Assembly: GCF_022812285.1 (NCBI RefSeq)
Contig: NZ_CP093300.1
Span: 2,666,001 to 2,730,000, forward strand
Length of the DNA stretch: 64,000 nucleotides
Origin: Alkalihalobacillus sp. LMS39
GTDB taxonomy: Bacteria > Bacillota > Bacilli > Bacillales > Bacillaceae_F
Reading direction: 5' to 3'
The first letter of the stretch is position 1. Each line of letters begins with the position of its first letter. The position numbers and the translations under genes are program-made. The notes below the pieces were generated by a model, which saw only the letters and a list, made by a program, of their open reading frames with translations, made no database searches and had not been told where the DNA came from. This document shows, in pieces, positions 1 to 8,334 of this stretch.

Positions 1-130
1 CCGGAACAAACGTGACATAAGGCTTCAAGCGGCAAACGGTTTGATCAGACAATTTATCTCCATTATAACGGCATGCTGAAAATTCAAGGCACCTGCTAAC
101 GACAACAGTCGGCTTTACAAAATCTCGCAT
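1..130 (-). CDS. DUF523 family protein, N-terminal part (cut by window edge)
   Basis: Only the first 43 codons are present, read leftward from an ATG at 130 behind a GAAGGAGG ribosome binding site. The translation contains KPTVVVSRCLEF, then ACRYNG and LKPYVTFVP. This is the layout of the DUF523 (YbbK/YbgA-like) N-terminus, where a conserved Cys, a CRYNG box and a 'KPYV-F-P' strand occur in that order. The function of the family is not established. The remainder, including a possible DUF1722 half, lies outside the window. Confidence 0.7.
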   Translation of the reverse strand, partial: MRDFVKPTVVVSRCLEFSACRYNGDKLSDQTVCRLKPYVTFVP

Positions 131-313
131 GATTTCCTCCTTCATTAGAACAAACTTACTCCTCTTCACATTATCACCGGATTGTGATGCATTCACTCAA
201 TGAAAAATTCACTTTTTGTTCCAACGATTGTTAACATCCTAGGAATAATGAATAAATACCCAAAAATTCATCATACTAACACCAAATGATAAAGCTTGAA
301 AGAGAGGGTATTT

Positions 314-880
314 ATGAAAATTGTACAATTATTGTTTGCTCTCGTCGTAACCTTTATGTTTTTATCTGGATGTGGCCAAGACCAAGGAAGTGACATAGTT
401 CGTAGTATGGAAGATGAACAACAACAAGGAGATCCACTCGATTTCGTAGAACGGCCTTCTATTAAAGAGCAAAATCGAGAACGCCAGCCGGTTGATGGTG
501 AGACGGTTTCTTACGCTGATCAGTTCGGCTATTTTTTAACTACGTTTTATGGACATATTACAAATATGAAACCGTATTTTTATGAGGACCAAGGGGATGA
601 ACAACTTCTGCAAAACGTTAAAAATGAACTACAGGCCATTAAGAAAAAAAGTGATGTCATTTATCAGATGCCTGTACCAGAAGTGTTTCAAGGCCTCCAT
701 TTAAACCATGAAACGACGAGGATTGAATTAAACCTATTTCAAGAAAAAATGGAACAGCAGGACTTACCAGCAGGTGACGAGTTTGAACAACATCGTCTTT
801 ATTATGAAAATGTCGTTATCAATTTAAAACAAATGGAACGGGAATATAATCGAGTTATTGAAGAAGTCGGTATGAAGTAG
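314..880 (+). CDS. putative lipoprotein of unknown function
   Basis: A 188-aa protein with a classical lipoprotein signal peptide: short basic start, hydrophobic stretch, then the lipobox LSGC at about residues 16-19, so the mature protein should be anchored at the outer face of the membrane. I chose the ATG at 314 because GAGAGGG lies just upstream; a TTG at 296 would extend it by six codons and bury the ribosome binding site. The first third of the mature protein is hydrophilic and Glu/Gln-rich; the rest looks alpha-helical, with a 'YADQFGYFLTTFYGHI' segment. I do not recognise a family. It faces the YhcN-type lipoprotein gene convergently. Confidence 0.7.
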   Translation: MKIVQLLFALVVTFMFLSGCGQDQGSDIVRSMEDEQQQGDPLDFVERPSIKEQNRERQPVDGETVSYADQFGYFLTTFYGHITNMKPYFYEDQGDEQLLQNVKNELQAIKKKSDVIYQMPVPEVFQGLHLNHETTRIELNLFQEKMEQQDLPAGDEFEQHRLYYENVVINLKQMEREYNRVIEEVGMK

Positions 881-899
881 AAGTTGCTCGAAAACAGTA

Positions 900-940
900 A
901 GGCGAGTCCTCTGTGCAAAAGTACAAGGACTCACCTACTG
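900..940. terminator. possible bidirectional hairpin between convergent lipoprotein genes
   Basis: The arms GGCGAGTCCT and AGGACTCACC form an inverted repeat between the convergent genes ending at 880 and 945. There is no clean T-run on either side, so terminator function is only likely from position. Confidence 0.4.
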
Positions 941-944
941 CATA

Positions 945-1640
945 TTACTCCTCTGTAATTGTATCCATGATTTCAGCAAACATGGCCCCGATTTCTTCAA
1001 AAGGTTCTGCTGTACTCATACCTCGCTCTAATGCTTGGATTCGTGACACCGTTCGTCGATCTGTTGCTATATGAACGTGATCAATGTTTTCTTTCTTTAA
1101 TTCCTCTTTAATATCTCGACGCAATTTTCTGCGGTTTTGTTCTGAAGATTGAACTCCTACAAGTGTTTGCCCATCATGTGTGACAACATGGACATTTTCC
1201 ACTTCTTTAAATGATAACACAATTGATTCAATCGCATCTTCGTTTGATAACCCTTCTACATTTGGCTCGTACTGTTTTTCTAAATGCGGTTTATTACTAA
1301 GCATATACTTATCACGTAACGTCCCAGGGCGATTCGAAAAAATACGAGGTCCAACTCGGTTCGTTCCTTGTTCTTCAAACCCTAAATTGCGCTCTTTTGG
1401 AACATATTCATTGTTTCTTGCAATTTGACCTGCTCGGTCTGTACGCCCTTTTGGCGCCCAATCTGGAACCATCATATCAGAAAGCGGTCCTTCTAACTCT
1501 CTCGCTTCGTTTGTTCCATATCCACTAAAGCCTTCATCGCGATTATTATTTGTTCCTAAAGGCTGCTGTTGTTCAATAACACAACCACTAGTCATTACGA
1601 GAATAAGAAATAGGGCTGAAAAAACCGATAATCTTTTCAT
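945..1640 (-). CDS. YhcN/YlaJ family sporulation lipoprotein
   Basis: A 231-aa lipoprotein. The signal peptide ends in the lipobox TSGC near residues 17-20. The C-terminal half carries the Spore_YhcN_YlaJ type fold: 'EDAIESIVLSFKEVENVHVV' followed by a strand with VGVQ, then a basic helix (RRKLRRDIKEELKK) and HVHIATD. Family members are spore or inner forespore membrane lipoproteins, partly under sigma-G/F control, with modest roles in germination. The N-terminal mature region (residues 30-130) is polar and low complexity. A second, shorter relative sits at 2051-2554, so this end of the window holds two copies of the family around a spo0E-like gene. The start follows a ribosome binding site in the region of 1646-1656. 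Confidence 0.82.
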   Translation of the reverse strand: MKRLSVFSALFLILVMTSGCVIEQQQPLGTNNNRDEGFSGYGTNEARELEGPLSDMMVPDWAPKGRTDRAGQIARNNEYVPKERNLGFEEQGTNRVGPRIFSNRPGTLRDKYMLSNKPHLEKQYEPNVEGLSNEDAIESIVLSFKEVENVHVVTHDGQTLVGVQSSEQNRRKLRRDIKEELKKENIDHVHIATDRRTVSRIQALERGMSTAEPFEEIGAMFAEIMDTITEE

Positions 1641-1732
1641 TTCTCACGACTCCTTTCTTTTACTTAGCTTGTGTAAATTCTTCTTATCGACACTTGAATA
1701 TTGCAGACAATGTTGACAGGTTTCATAAAAAA

Positions 1733-1739
1733 TGTCGAA
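1733..1739 (+). promoter_or_regulatory. possible Spo0A box (0A box)
   Basis: TGTCGAA is an exact match to the 0A-box core. It lies about 40 bp upstream of a candidate -35 for the spo0E-like gene. A 7-bp match is expected by chance at this scale; the context (a gene that acts on Spo0A~P) is what makes it worth recording. Confidence 0.3.
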
Positions 1740-1780
1740 CATACACTAGTTTTAGCAACTCCTGACTATTTTAGGGGAAC

Positions 1781-1811
1781 TTGTTTATTATTTTTCAAAA
1801 TTCGCTATAAT
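1781..1811 (+). promoter_or_regulatory. candidate sigma-A promoter for the spo0E-like gene
   Basis: TATAAT at 1806-1811 is a perfect -10, with TTGTTT at 1781-1786 as -35; the 19-bp spacer is slightly long. It lies about 50 bp before the start codon at 1860. Confidence 0.45.
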
Positions 1812-1859
1812 ATTTTTTGTTGTGCTTTTTCGATTATTAGTAAAGGTGGAGAGTTTTAC

Positions 1860-2006
1860 ATGTTAGTTTTAGCGATTGAAACAAAAAGGTATCAAATGAT
1901 TGGTTTAGCAAAGAAATACGGCTATACTTCTGAGTTAACCGTAAAGTGTTCACAAGAATTGGACAAGTTGCTGAATATTGCCCAACATTCTTTTTTTCGA
2001 ATGTAA
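1860..2006 (+). CDS. Spo0E family aspartyl-phosphate phosphatase
   Basis: A 48-aa protein with the Spo0E signature: IETKRYQMIGLAKKYGYTSE, then SQELDKLL. In this family two antiparallel helices present the SQELD motif, which dephosphorylates the response regulator Spo0A~P and so delays sporulation. The ATG at 1860 follows AAAGGTGGAGAG. An upstream in-frame extension exists but has no ribosome binding site and poor composition, so I discard it. It is short even for this family but complete: helix 1, turn, SQELD helix. It stands alone with its own candidate promoter and a strong terminator. Which response regulator it acts on cannot be read from sequence. Confidence 0.85.
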   Translation: MLVLAIETKRYQMIGLAKKYGYTSELTVKCSQELDKLLNIAQHSFFRM

Positions 2007-2036
2007 TTCTCGCTCAATGTGAGATTCGTATAAAGA

Positions 2037-2071
2037 AACGGTCAGTTTCGTTACTGACCGTTCTGTTTTTT
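2037..2071. terminator. intrinsic terminator after the spo0E-like gene
   Basis: A perfect 10-bp stem AACGGTCAGT/ACTGACCGTT with a 6-nt loop, then CTGTTTTTT on the plus strand. It also overlaps the 3' end of the convergent lipoprotein gene. Confidence 0.85.
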
Positions 2072-2554
2072 ATATTGCTCTCGATATTCATTAAATTCTT
2101 GAAATAATTGTGTCCCTCGAGGTGGATGTTCTTTCGTTGTTCCACCAGTTCGTAATATATGATCCGCTTCCTTGAGTTTGTCGTATGAATCATTGTCGGC
2201 AAAAACATAAATATCGACATCATTTACTTCTTCAGCAATTTCATTGTGTATTCGATGAACAAGTTCTTTGTCGGTTTGTTCTTCTTTAAATACAACACCA
2301 GTGAGAACAAATTGGTCATACAGTACAATTCGTACATCTTCTACGTTTTCAAATGTTTTTACTTTTTCCGCTATCGTATCAAGTGTGGCAACATCATACG
2401 AGGATTCTTCCGTTACTCTTGTATACACATCTTGTTGCGTCGGGACATTAGGAATCATTTGTGTTTGCGGTGAAAACTGATGCTGATCACTTGGATTATA
2501 ACAAGCCGCGAGAATTCCAATTGACATGATAATCACGAATCCAATTTTCTTCAT
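2051..2554 (-). CDS. YhcN/YlaJ family sporulation lipoprotein (short, YlaJ-like)
   Basis: A 167-aa lipoprotein: MKK start, hydrophobic core, lipobox LAAC near residue 17. The body contains the YhcN/YlaJ pattern 'DTIAEKVKTFENVEDVRIV', a VVF strand, a helix with IAEEV and a strand DIYVFADND. I start at the ATG at 2554, five bases after AAGGGGTG; an in-frame GTG three codons earlier overlaps that Shine-Dalgarno. It is a paralogue of the protein at 945-1640, lacking its long polar linker. A role in spore or germination membrane is inferred from the family only. Confidence 0.8.
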   Translation of the reverse strand: MKKIGFVIIMSIGILAACYNPSDQHQFSPQTQMIPNVPTQQDVYTRVTEESSYDVATLDTIAEKVKTFENVEDVRIVLYDQFVLTGVVFKEEQTDKELVHRIHNEIAEEVNDVDIYVFADNDSYDKLKEADHILRTGGTTKEHPPRGTQLFQEFNEYREQYKKQNGQ

Positions 2555-2733
2555 TCTTATCACCCCTTTTTATTATTAGCTTGAATGGATTGCCCCTTTT
2601 TTAAACTGTTAGTTATACCCAAGGAAAAACAGGAGAATTTTTTAAAAGAATTATGAAATACCATTGCAATGTTCAATATTATTTGATAAGGTAGACACAA
2701 CAAATTGATAATACTTTACTTCAACCATTTGAA

Positions 2734-2914
2734 GTGAGAGTAGAGGCGCAAAGACCAATAGTATCTAATTTGAGGAGAATGAGCTCTGTTGATGATTGGA
2801 AAAAGGGGGATTTGCCGAAGCCAATAGAAACTCATGTTCTAAAGGCTGGTTCTGTTCTGAAAAAGTGCAGAACTGTCATATAGTTACAACTGACTATATG
2901 GGGGGCTATCTCAC
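2734..2914 (+). promoter_or_regulatory. lysine riboswitch (L box)
   Basis: The segment follows the L-box aptamer in order: GTGAGAGTAGAGGCGC at the 5' side, a purine-rich internal part with AAAAAGGGGGATTTGCCGAA, then AAGGCTGG, and finally GGGGGGCTATCTCAC, whose 3' arm pairs with GTGAGA-TAG to close P1. It is followed by a terminator (2935-2964) and then dapA. Lysine binding would stabilise the aptamer and favour termination, so this should be a transcriptional OFF switch for dapA when lysine is plentiful. A weak promoter candidate (TTGCAA at 2664 with a -10 near 2687) lies upstream. Confidence 0.9.
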
Positions 2915-2934
2915 GCAAGGAAGAATCATTCCTG

Positions 2935-2964
2935 CAACAATGAGACCCTCATTGTTGTTTTTTT
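2935..2964 (+). terminator. riboswitch-controlled intrinsic terminator
   Basis: A perfect 10-bp stem CAACAATGAG/CTCATTGTTG with a 3-nt loop, followed by seven T. It sits 20 bp downstream of the lysine aptamer and about 100 bp before the dapA start codon, the standard expression platform arrangement. Confidence 0.9.
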
Positions 2965-3062
2965 GCGTATTCTGCATGTTGCAGAATAGAAGATAAGCTC
3001 TATTCAAACAACAGAGTGCAAGATGATCTGTGAAAAAAAATCTTGAATAGAGGGTGAAGAAA

Positions 3063-3950
3063 ATGAATTTTGGAAAAGTGATTACTGCAATGGTCACACC
3101 TTTTGACCAAGCCGGACACATCGACTTTCAAGCAACAGAACAATTAGTAAATCATTTACTAGCAAACGGAACAGATGCGATCGTCGTCGGTGGCACAACA
3201 GGAGAATCACCGACATTATCAACGGAAGAAAAAGTTCAGCTATTTTACCAAGTTGTTCGTGTTGTACAAGGAAGAGTTCCTGTTATTGCAGGAACAGGGT
3301 CAAATAATACACAAGCGTCCATTACACTTACAGAAGCAGCAAAAGAAGCCGGTGTTGACGCCGTCATGCTTGTTGCTCCTTATTACAATAAACCTTCACA
3401 AGAAGGCATGTATCAACATTTTAAAGCGATTGCTGAATCAACAGACCTTCCCATTATGATTTATAATATCCCAGGTCGAAGCGTTGTAAACATCGATGTC
3501 GATACAACCGTTCGCTTATCAAAAATAAAAAATATTGTTGCGACAAAAGAAGCAAGTGGTGATTTAGATGCGATGGCACGCATTATTGCCGAAACCGATG
3601 ACAACTTCACTTTGTATAGTGGGGATGACAGTTTAACATTACCAGTTCTTTCTATCGGTGGCGCTGGTGTCGTATCTGTTGCTTCTCACATTATTGGAAA
3701 CGAAATGCAAGATATGGTAGCAAGCTTTTTACAAGGCCATGTACAGCATGCTGCCTTATTGCACAGACAATTATTACCAACGATGAAAGCATTATTTAAC
3801 GCACCAAACCCAACACCAGTAAAAGCAGCATTAGAATTAAAAGGGATTCCTGTTGGTTCTGTCCGACTTCCTCTTGTTCCATTAACAGAAGAAGAAGCCC
3901 AACAGCTTCAAGCCATTATTCAACCAGCAATGACGTATTATGTTAGTTAG
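3063..3950 (+). CDS. dapA: 4-hydroxy-tetrahydrodipicolinate synthase
   Basis: DapA condenses pyruvate with L-aspartate-4-semialdehyde, the committed step to lysine and to the dipicolinate and diaminopimelate needed by a spore former. The 295-aa protein is full length for this TIM-barrel family. Key elements are visible: GGTTGESPTLSTEEK (the paired Thr), YNIPGRS (catalytic Tyr) and KEASGD (Schiff-base Lys). I take the ATG at 3063, seven bases after GGGTG; an upstream GTG at 3054 lies inside that Shine-Dalgarno. It is a single-gene transcription unit controlled by the L-box upstream and closed by the terminator at 3955. It may be an extra dapA beside one in a dap operon elsewhere; that cannot be seen here. 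Confidence 0.93.
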   Translation: MNFGKVITAMVTPFDQAGHIDFQATEQLVNHLLANGTDAIVVGGTTGESPTLSTEEKVQLFYQVVRVVQGRVPVIAGTGSNNTQASITLTEAAKEAGVDAVMLVAPYYNKPSQEGMYQHFKAIAESTDLPIMIYNIPGRSVVNIDVDTTVRLSKIKNIVATKEASGDLDAMARIIAETDDNFTLYSGDDSLTLPVLSIGGAGVVSVASHIIGNEMQDMVASFLQGHVQHAALLHRQLLPTMKALFNAPNPTPVKAALELKGIPVGSVRLPLVPLTEEEAQQLQAIIQPAMTYYVS

Positions 3951-3954
3951 AGTT

Positions 3955-3989
3955 AAAAAGCATCGGAATAAGTCCCGATGCTTTTTGTT
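3955..3989. terminator. bidirectional terminator between dapA and the DMT transporter
   Basis: The stem AAAAGCATCGG/CCGATGCTTTTT with a short loop is followed by T on the plus strand and has the matching A-run on the other side, serving both convergent genes. Confidence 0.85.
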
Positions 3990-4936
3990 TACCCTGTTTT
4001 CTCGAATACTTGTTGTTTTTTCGCAAGTCGTTTTCGCCGCTTTTCATCAACATACCCTGTTCCAAAAAGGACACCGATTATAATAAAAACAAATCCAAAT
4101 AACTGAATAAAACGAATTTCTTCTCCTAAAAATAAAGCTGAGAATACTAACCCAAAAAACGGAACAAAATTATTAAAAATCGCCGTCTCCCCTGCTCCTA
4201 ATTTATGAATCGCTTCATTATATAAAATATGACCAATTGCTGTAGCACCGATGGCAGAACAAAGAAAAACTGCGAGTAAGAACCATGTTATTGATTCATA
4301 CATGACAGACATGCTTTGAGGTTCAAAGAAAAAGCTAACGAGAAACAATCCAACTGAACCTATAAGAAGCATCATCGCAGTCATTTGTTTAGAATCTAAT
4401 GTATTTGTACCTCTTTTTATATAAATAAAACTTAACGCTTGCACAAACATTGCCATCAAGATGAAAAGATCACCTATCTCAATTTTCCCGAATTGAGATG
4501 ATCCCATCAGAATGATGAGTGATACACCTATTAATGCAAAAATAATGCCAATGATCCGTAATGGACTAAGCTTATCTTTTAACATCATAGCAGCTAATAA
4601 TGATGTTGTTAACGGGAGTAGTGCCAAAATCAACACCGCATTGGAAGCGGTTGTTAATGATAACCCTTGGGATAAAAAAGCATGATGTCCGACAACACCA
4701 AAAAGAGCCCCTAACCCGATATTTTTCCATTCCGACTTTGTAACTTTCTTAAATTTACTAAAACATAGCACAACTAAGCCTACAACAACGCCCGCCGTCA
4801 AAATACGAAAAGCTGTCATTGTCACGGGCGGAAAGGCCTCGACTAATATTTTCAAAAACACTACATTTAATCCCCACGCAATCATGACGACCATCACTAA
4901 CAAATATGTACTAACATTTGAACTTTTTGTCTCCAT
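3989..4936 (-). CDS. EamA/DMT superfamily transporter
   Basis: A 315-aa protein with about ten hydrophobic segments in two similar halves, as in drug/metabolite transporters with two EamA domains. The first half begins 'VVMIAWGLNVVFLKILVEAFPPVTMTAFR' in type (TM1, then a conserved Pro and Arg); the second half has GATAIGHILYNEAIHKLGAG and ends in a Lys/Arg-rich cytoplasmic tail. The substrate cannot be told; family members export amino acids or metabolites. It starts 18 bp after the gene at 4955-6319, so the two are probably co-transcribed. The RBS GAAGGGA is well spaced to the ATG. Confidence 0.85.
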   Translation of the reverse strand: METKSSNVSTYLLVMVVMIAWGLNVVFLKILVEAFPPVTMTAFRILTAGVVVGLVVLCFSKFKKVTKSEWKNIGLGALFGVVGHHAFLSQGLSLTTASNAVLILALLPLTTSLLAAMMLKDKLSPLRIIGIIFALIGVSLIILMGSSQFGKIEIGDLFILMAMFVQALSFIYIKRGTNTLDSKQMTAMMLLIGSVGLFLVSFFFEPQSMSVMYESITWFLLAVFLCSAIGATAIGHILYNEAIHKLGAGETAIFNNFVPFFGLVFSALFLGEEIRFIQLFGFVFIIIGVLFGTGYVDEKRRKRLAKKQQVFEKTG

Positions 4937-4954
4937 AAAATTCCCTTCTTTTCG

Positions 4955-6319
4955 TTACACAAGATGCAAAACTAAAAATAAATATAAAATAAACGGTAAC
5001 ACAATGACATTCGTAAACACAAACAATATGTTTTGTTTCATAAACAAAAACGGTGAGCGATTCGCCAATCCAGCCGTCATTAATATGGAGCCAGAAAATG
5101 GTGATAATTGTGTCGCTAATGTCCATGCAACAAGTAATAACAACGCCATATATTCCGCACTTACACCAAAAACATCAGGGGACAATGAACTCCCGATTCC
5201 AATAACAATGACAACAGGATGAATGCCAATCATCGCTAGTGCAATCGCAAATAAAATGACTAAAAACGACATGGCCAATATGGAGCCAATGGAAAGTTCA
5301 TAAATAAACTGGGAAATTTGTGTCCCTATCGTTGTATAAGATAAAGCTCCTCCAAAAAATCCAGCACTAATAAAAATGACAATCTCATTTTTTAAGCGCG
5401 CAAACGACGTTTTCATCGACTGAACGGAATCTTGAACGAACAAACGGAGACGTTTTGTAGTAATTGCCCATAGGAGCGGATACGCTAAAGCAAGAATAGA
5501 AACAATCGTTAACATATTCACATCTGACACCGCATCAAATAAAAAAGAACACCCAAATAATCCAATAAAGAAGAAAATGACTGGGCGGATCGATGTAGAT
5601 TGGTTCCCTTTTAACGTCGTTGGTTCTGCAATGATTCCTTCATCTTGTGGAATTCGTATATGATAAAAGAAAAACGCACTAATAAGAAGGTAAACAAGCC
5701 CAAGAGAAAATCCAAGCGCACCAATTGCTTGCCATTCGACATGGAACAATGTTAAGACTAAGCCAACATTTACGAAGTACGGCGACCAAAACATACAGAA
5801 GGCAAAAGAACGCAAGACAACGAGTAAAAGTTTCCCCCGATCAAACGAGCGAAAGCTCCCTTCTGCAATGCGATGAACTATGGCCATTGAGCCTAGGTTT
5901 AATACCGACCCCATCGTTGCTGTTAATAAAGAACTAAGACGGTACGGATGATTTTCCTTTCTCGTTTCTAACAAATGCTTTATTTGATTTAAATAACCTG
6001 CACTTGATAAATAAACCCCAATAAAAGGGACGAATAAAAACAAGGTTAATAGATTAATATTCGCACCAAACCCGATCATGATTTCATTTACGGATACTCC
6101 TTCAGTAAAATAAATGAAAAAACCAATTAAAACTAAAAGCGAGGCGATCATTTGATTAATTTTTCCTACTATCGGAATCGCACAAAGGACAAGAAAAAAG
6201 GCAAGGAAGCTATAAGTTATCAGAAGCCATTGTTGTTCAATAAAAACAGAAAAAAGATAAAGGAAGGCCGTGACATAACTCCCGATACTGACTAGTAAGA
6301 TAAATCGTTCCTTATTCAC
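4955..6319 (-). CDS. polytopic membrane transporter, ion-transporter (ArsB/NhaD/DcuC-like) type
   Basis: A 454-aa integral membrane protein with roughly eleven hydrophobic segments. The start is a GTG with only a weak GGTG upstream. Near residues 75-100 and again near 390-430 there are helix-break-helix segments, including HPVVIVIGIGSS and TQLSPFSGS, like the re-entrant hairpins of the ion-transporter superfamily. The last part (LATQLSPFSGSILMTAG) is the best-conserved-looking stretch. I do not recognise a specific family and no substrate can be given. It is the first gene of a two-gene unit with the DMT transporter. Confidence 0.6.
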   Translation of the reverse strand: MNKERFILLVSIGSYVTAFLYLFSVFIEQQWLLITYSFLAFFLVLCAIPIVGKINQMIASLLVLIGFFIYFTEGVSVNEIMIGFGANINLLTLFLFVPFIGVYLSSAGYLNQIKHLLETRKENHPYRLSSLLTATMGSVLNLGSMAIVHRIAEGSFRSFDRGKLLLVVLRSFAFCMFWSPYFVNVGLVLTLFHVEWQAIGALGFSLGLVYLLISAFFFYHIRIPQDEGIIAEPTTLKGNQSTSIRPVIFFFIGLFGCSFLFDAVSDVNMLTIVSILALAYPLLWAITTKRLRLFVQDSVQSMKTSFARLKNEIVIFISAGFFGGALSYTTIGTQISQFIYELSIGSILAMSFLVILFAIALAMIGIHPVVIVIGIGSSLSPDVFGVSAEYMALLLLVAWTLATQLSPFSGSILMTAGLANRSPFLFMKQNILFVFTNVIVLPFILYLFLVLHLV

Positions 6320-6627
6320 GATGACACCAGCTTTCTTTCGTCACTCAAACTATCTCTATCCTAACATGAAATTCATTCCACCGTTACAAAAAAGAACCGG
6401 AGACCGTAGACAAAACACCTATCTTATTTTTGCGGTCAGAGCAGCCGTTATTTGTGAACATGATACGGGTTTCCAATTTTTAGCGGCCACACGAGACCTT
6501 ATTCACGTAAAAGTAACGCTAATCCTAGCAATATTTTATGATTAACTGCTCCTGTGTCCACCAACGTTCCAAAACGCTAGCAATGTTCACAGATAACGGC
6601 TTTCATGGCCGCTTACATAACAATAAG

Positions 6628-6649
6628 AAAAACGCGGGAGCGTCTTTTC
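6628..6649 (+). repeat. 22-bp direct repeat, left copy
   Basis: Identical over 22 bp, in the same orientation, to 13261-13282. Its core ACGC-GGGA-GCGT is a small hairpin with a GNRA-type loop, flanked by A4 and T4. Similarity continues weakly downstream in both copies (a TAGCTTTCAAA/AAGCTTTCAAA stretch, then CACTG-TT). The two copies bracket the five-gene catabolic operon. Confidence 0.75.
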
Positions 6650-6715
6650 GCTCTTCTTGAATAAGCTTTCAAAAACTTCACTGCTTGACCAAAAGGTTTA
6701 TGCTTTCTTACCTTT

Positions 6716-6745
6716 CAAAAAAACCTGTACTTACAAGAGTACAGG
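6716..6745 (-). terminator. intrinsic terminator of the catabolic operon
   Basis: Read on the minus strand: CCTGTACT, a six-base loop, AGTACAGG, then seven T. It lies about 140 bp beyond the stop of the aldehyde dehydrogenase gene. Confidence 0.8.
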
Positions 6746-6884
6746 CCTGATGTTATTAATGAGCTTCTCCGTAATTAATCGTATAAAATCTGCTCCAGGA
6801 ATGAGGCACACCTTTCGTCAGCCCTCCCATCCCATCCGCTTTTTTGTCTATGGTCTAATAAAACACAAGTTCAAATTTTCCTTT

Positions 6885-8318
6885 TTATAATTGAAAACAA
6901 ACAACTTTAGGTTCTGTCATTTCTTGAATGGAATATTTTACGCCTTCTCTTCCAATTCCTGATTGTTTCACACCACCAAATGGCATCGCATCAATACGAT
7001 AATCACTACTATCATTGATTAAAATGCCACCAACGTGAAGTTTTGCGACAGCTTTAAATGCCGCTTTTATATTTTCAGTAAAAATCCCCGCTTGTAGGCC
7101 ATATTTAACCGCATTTGCTTTTTCAATTGCTTCATCTAAAGTTTTGATAGAAAACAAAAGAACAACAGGGCCAAAAATTTCTTCTGTGGCAAGTTCACTT
7201 TTTTCATGAACATCTGTCAATACTGTCGGCTGTAAAAATGCACCATTTCTTTCTCCGCCGCAAAGCAATGTAGCTCCTTCTTCAATCCCTTTATCTACTA
7301 ATGCTTTGACGCGAATCGCTTCTTTTTCAGTAATTAATGGTCCCATATCTGTCGTTTCATTTAATTTTAACCCTGTATGATATTGTTTTGTTTGTTCGAC
7401 AAATTGAGAAGTGAACGCCTTAAAGCGACTTTCCTCAATAAAAATCCGTTGTACACCTAAGCAGTTTTGCCCAGCAGCCCAAAAGGCACCTGAAACACAA
7501 GCTTTCACCGCTTCATCAAGATTTGCATCTTCTAAAACAATCACTGGTGAGTTCGAACCGAGTTCCATACTTATTTTTTTTAATCCAGCTTGTTTTGAAA
7601 TGGCTAACCCGGCGTCTACCCCACCAGTAAAAGAAATCATTTGTACATCCGGATGACAAACTAATACATCTCCTATTTCATGTCCATAGCCAGTAATGAC
7701 AGACAAGATTTTTTGCGGAAGACCCGCTTTGCAAAACGCTTCGGCTAGCTTCAATGCACTTAATGGCGTGACACTTGCTGGTTTTACGATAATCGCGTTT
7801 CCACTCGCTATCGCTGGCCCAATTTTATGAGCCACTAAGTTCAACGGGTCATTAAATGGAGTAATCGCTCCGATGATTCCGATCGGGAAACGATAAAAAT
7901 AACCAACTCGATTTTCACTGCCTTTTGCTTGGTCAAACGCAATCGTTTCGCCCCCGATTTGTCGTGCTTCTTCAGCACTAAGCCGAATTGTTTCGATACA
8001 ACGTTCTACTTCTTTTCTGGCTTCTTTTATCGTTTTACTACCTTCTGTAGCTATCGTTTGCGCAAAATCTTCTTTTTCTTGTTCAATAAGATGAGCGGTT
8101 TTACGTAAAATGTCCATACGCTCATGAACCGGTAAATCTGCTGCGATCTTTGCCCCTTCTTTTGCGATTTCGACTGCTTTTTCCATGTCGAACGAGGAGG
8201 CTTGTGGCACAGTTGTGATTAATTGATTGTCCTCAGGATTTCTTACTTCAATTGTTCTTTCACGATCAACCCATTTTCCACCAAGTAACATTTTTCTTCC
8301 TGACAATTTCGTATACAT
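6885..8318 (-). CDS. NAD(P)-dependent aldehyde dehydrogenase, probable aspartate-semialdehyde-type role (DoeC-like position)
   Basis: A 477-aa ALDH-superfamily enzyme oxidising an aldehyde to its acid. Visible motifs: ITPFNDPLN (substrate-channel loop), KPASVTPLSAL, SFTGGV (cofactor), MELGSNSP (catalytic Glu) and GQNC (catalytic Cys). It is the last gene of the operon, 10 bp or so after homoserine dehydrogenase. In ectoine degradation DoeC is an ALDH that turns aspartate semialdehyde into aspartate; that is the likeliest role here, inferred from context. The ATG at 8318 is preferred over one at 8324, which is almost on top of the AGGAGG. Confidence 0.85.
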   Translation of the reverse strand: MYTKLSGRKMLLGGKWVDRERTIEVRNPEDNQLITTVPQASSFDMEKAVEIAKEGAKIAADLPVHERMDILRKTAHLIEQEKEDFAQTIATEGSKTIKEARKEVERCIETIRLSAEEARQIGGETIAFDQAKGSENRVGYFYRFPIGIIGAITPFNDPLNLVAHKIGPAIASGNAIIVKPASVTPLSALKLAEAFCKAGLPQKILSVITGYGHEIGDVLVCHPDVQMISFTGGVDAGLAISKQAGLKKISMELGSNSPVIVLEDANLDEAVKACVSGAFWAAGQNCLGVQRIFIEESRFKAFTSQFVEQTKQYHTGLKLNETTDMGPLITEKEAIRVKALVDKGIEEGATLLCGGERNGAFLQPTVLTDVHEKSELATEEIFGPVVLLFSIKTLDEAIEKANAVKYGLQAGIFTENIKAAFKAVAKLHVGGILINDSSDYRIDAMPFGGVKQSGIGREGVKYSIQEMTEPKVVCFQL

Positions 8319-8334
8319 GGCCATCCTCCTTTCG

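Larger units (their letters stand above)
6320..6884. other. intergenic region, 565 bp
   Basis: I see no convincing gene. It lies between the start of the permease gene and the end of the catabolic operon. It contains a copy of the 22-bp repeat (6628-6649) and the operon terminator (6716-6745). Fragments such as TAGCGGCCACACGAGACC recall worn copies of the interspersed repeats seen at 42.6 and 53.8 kb. Confidence 0.5.
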
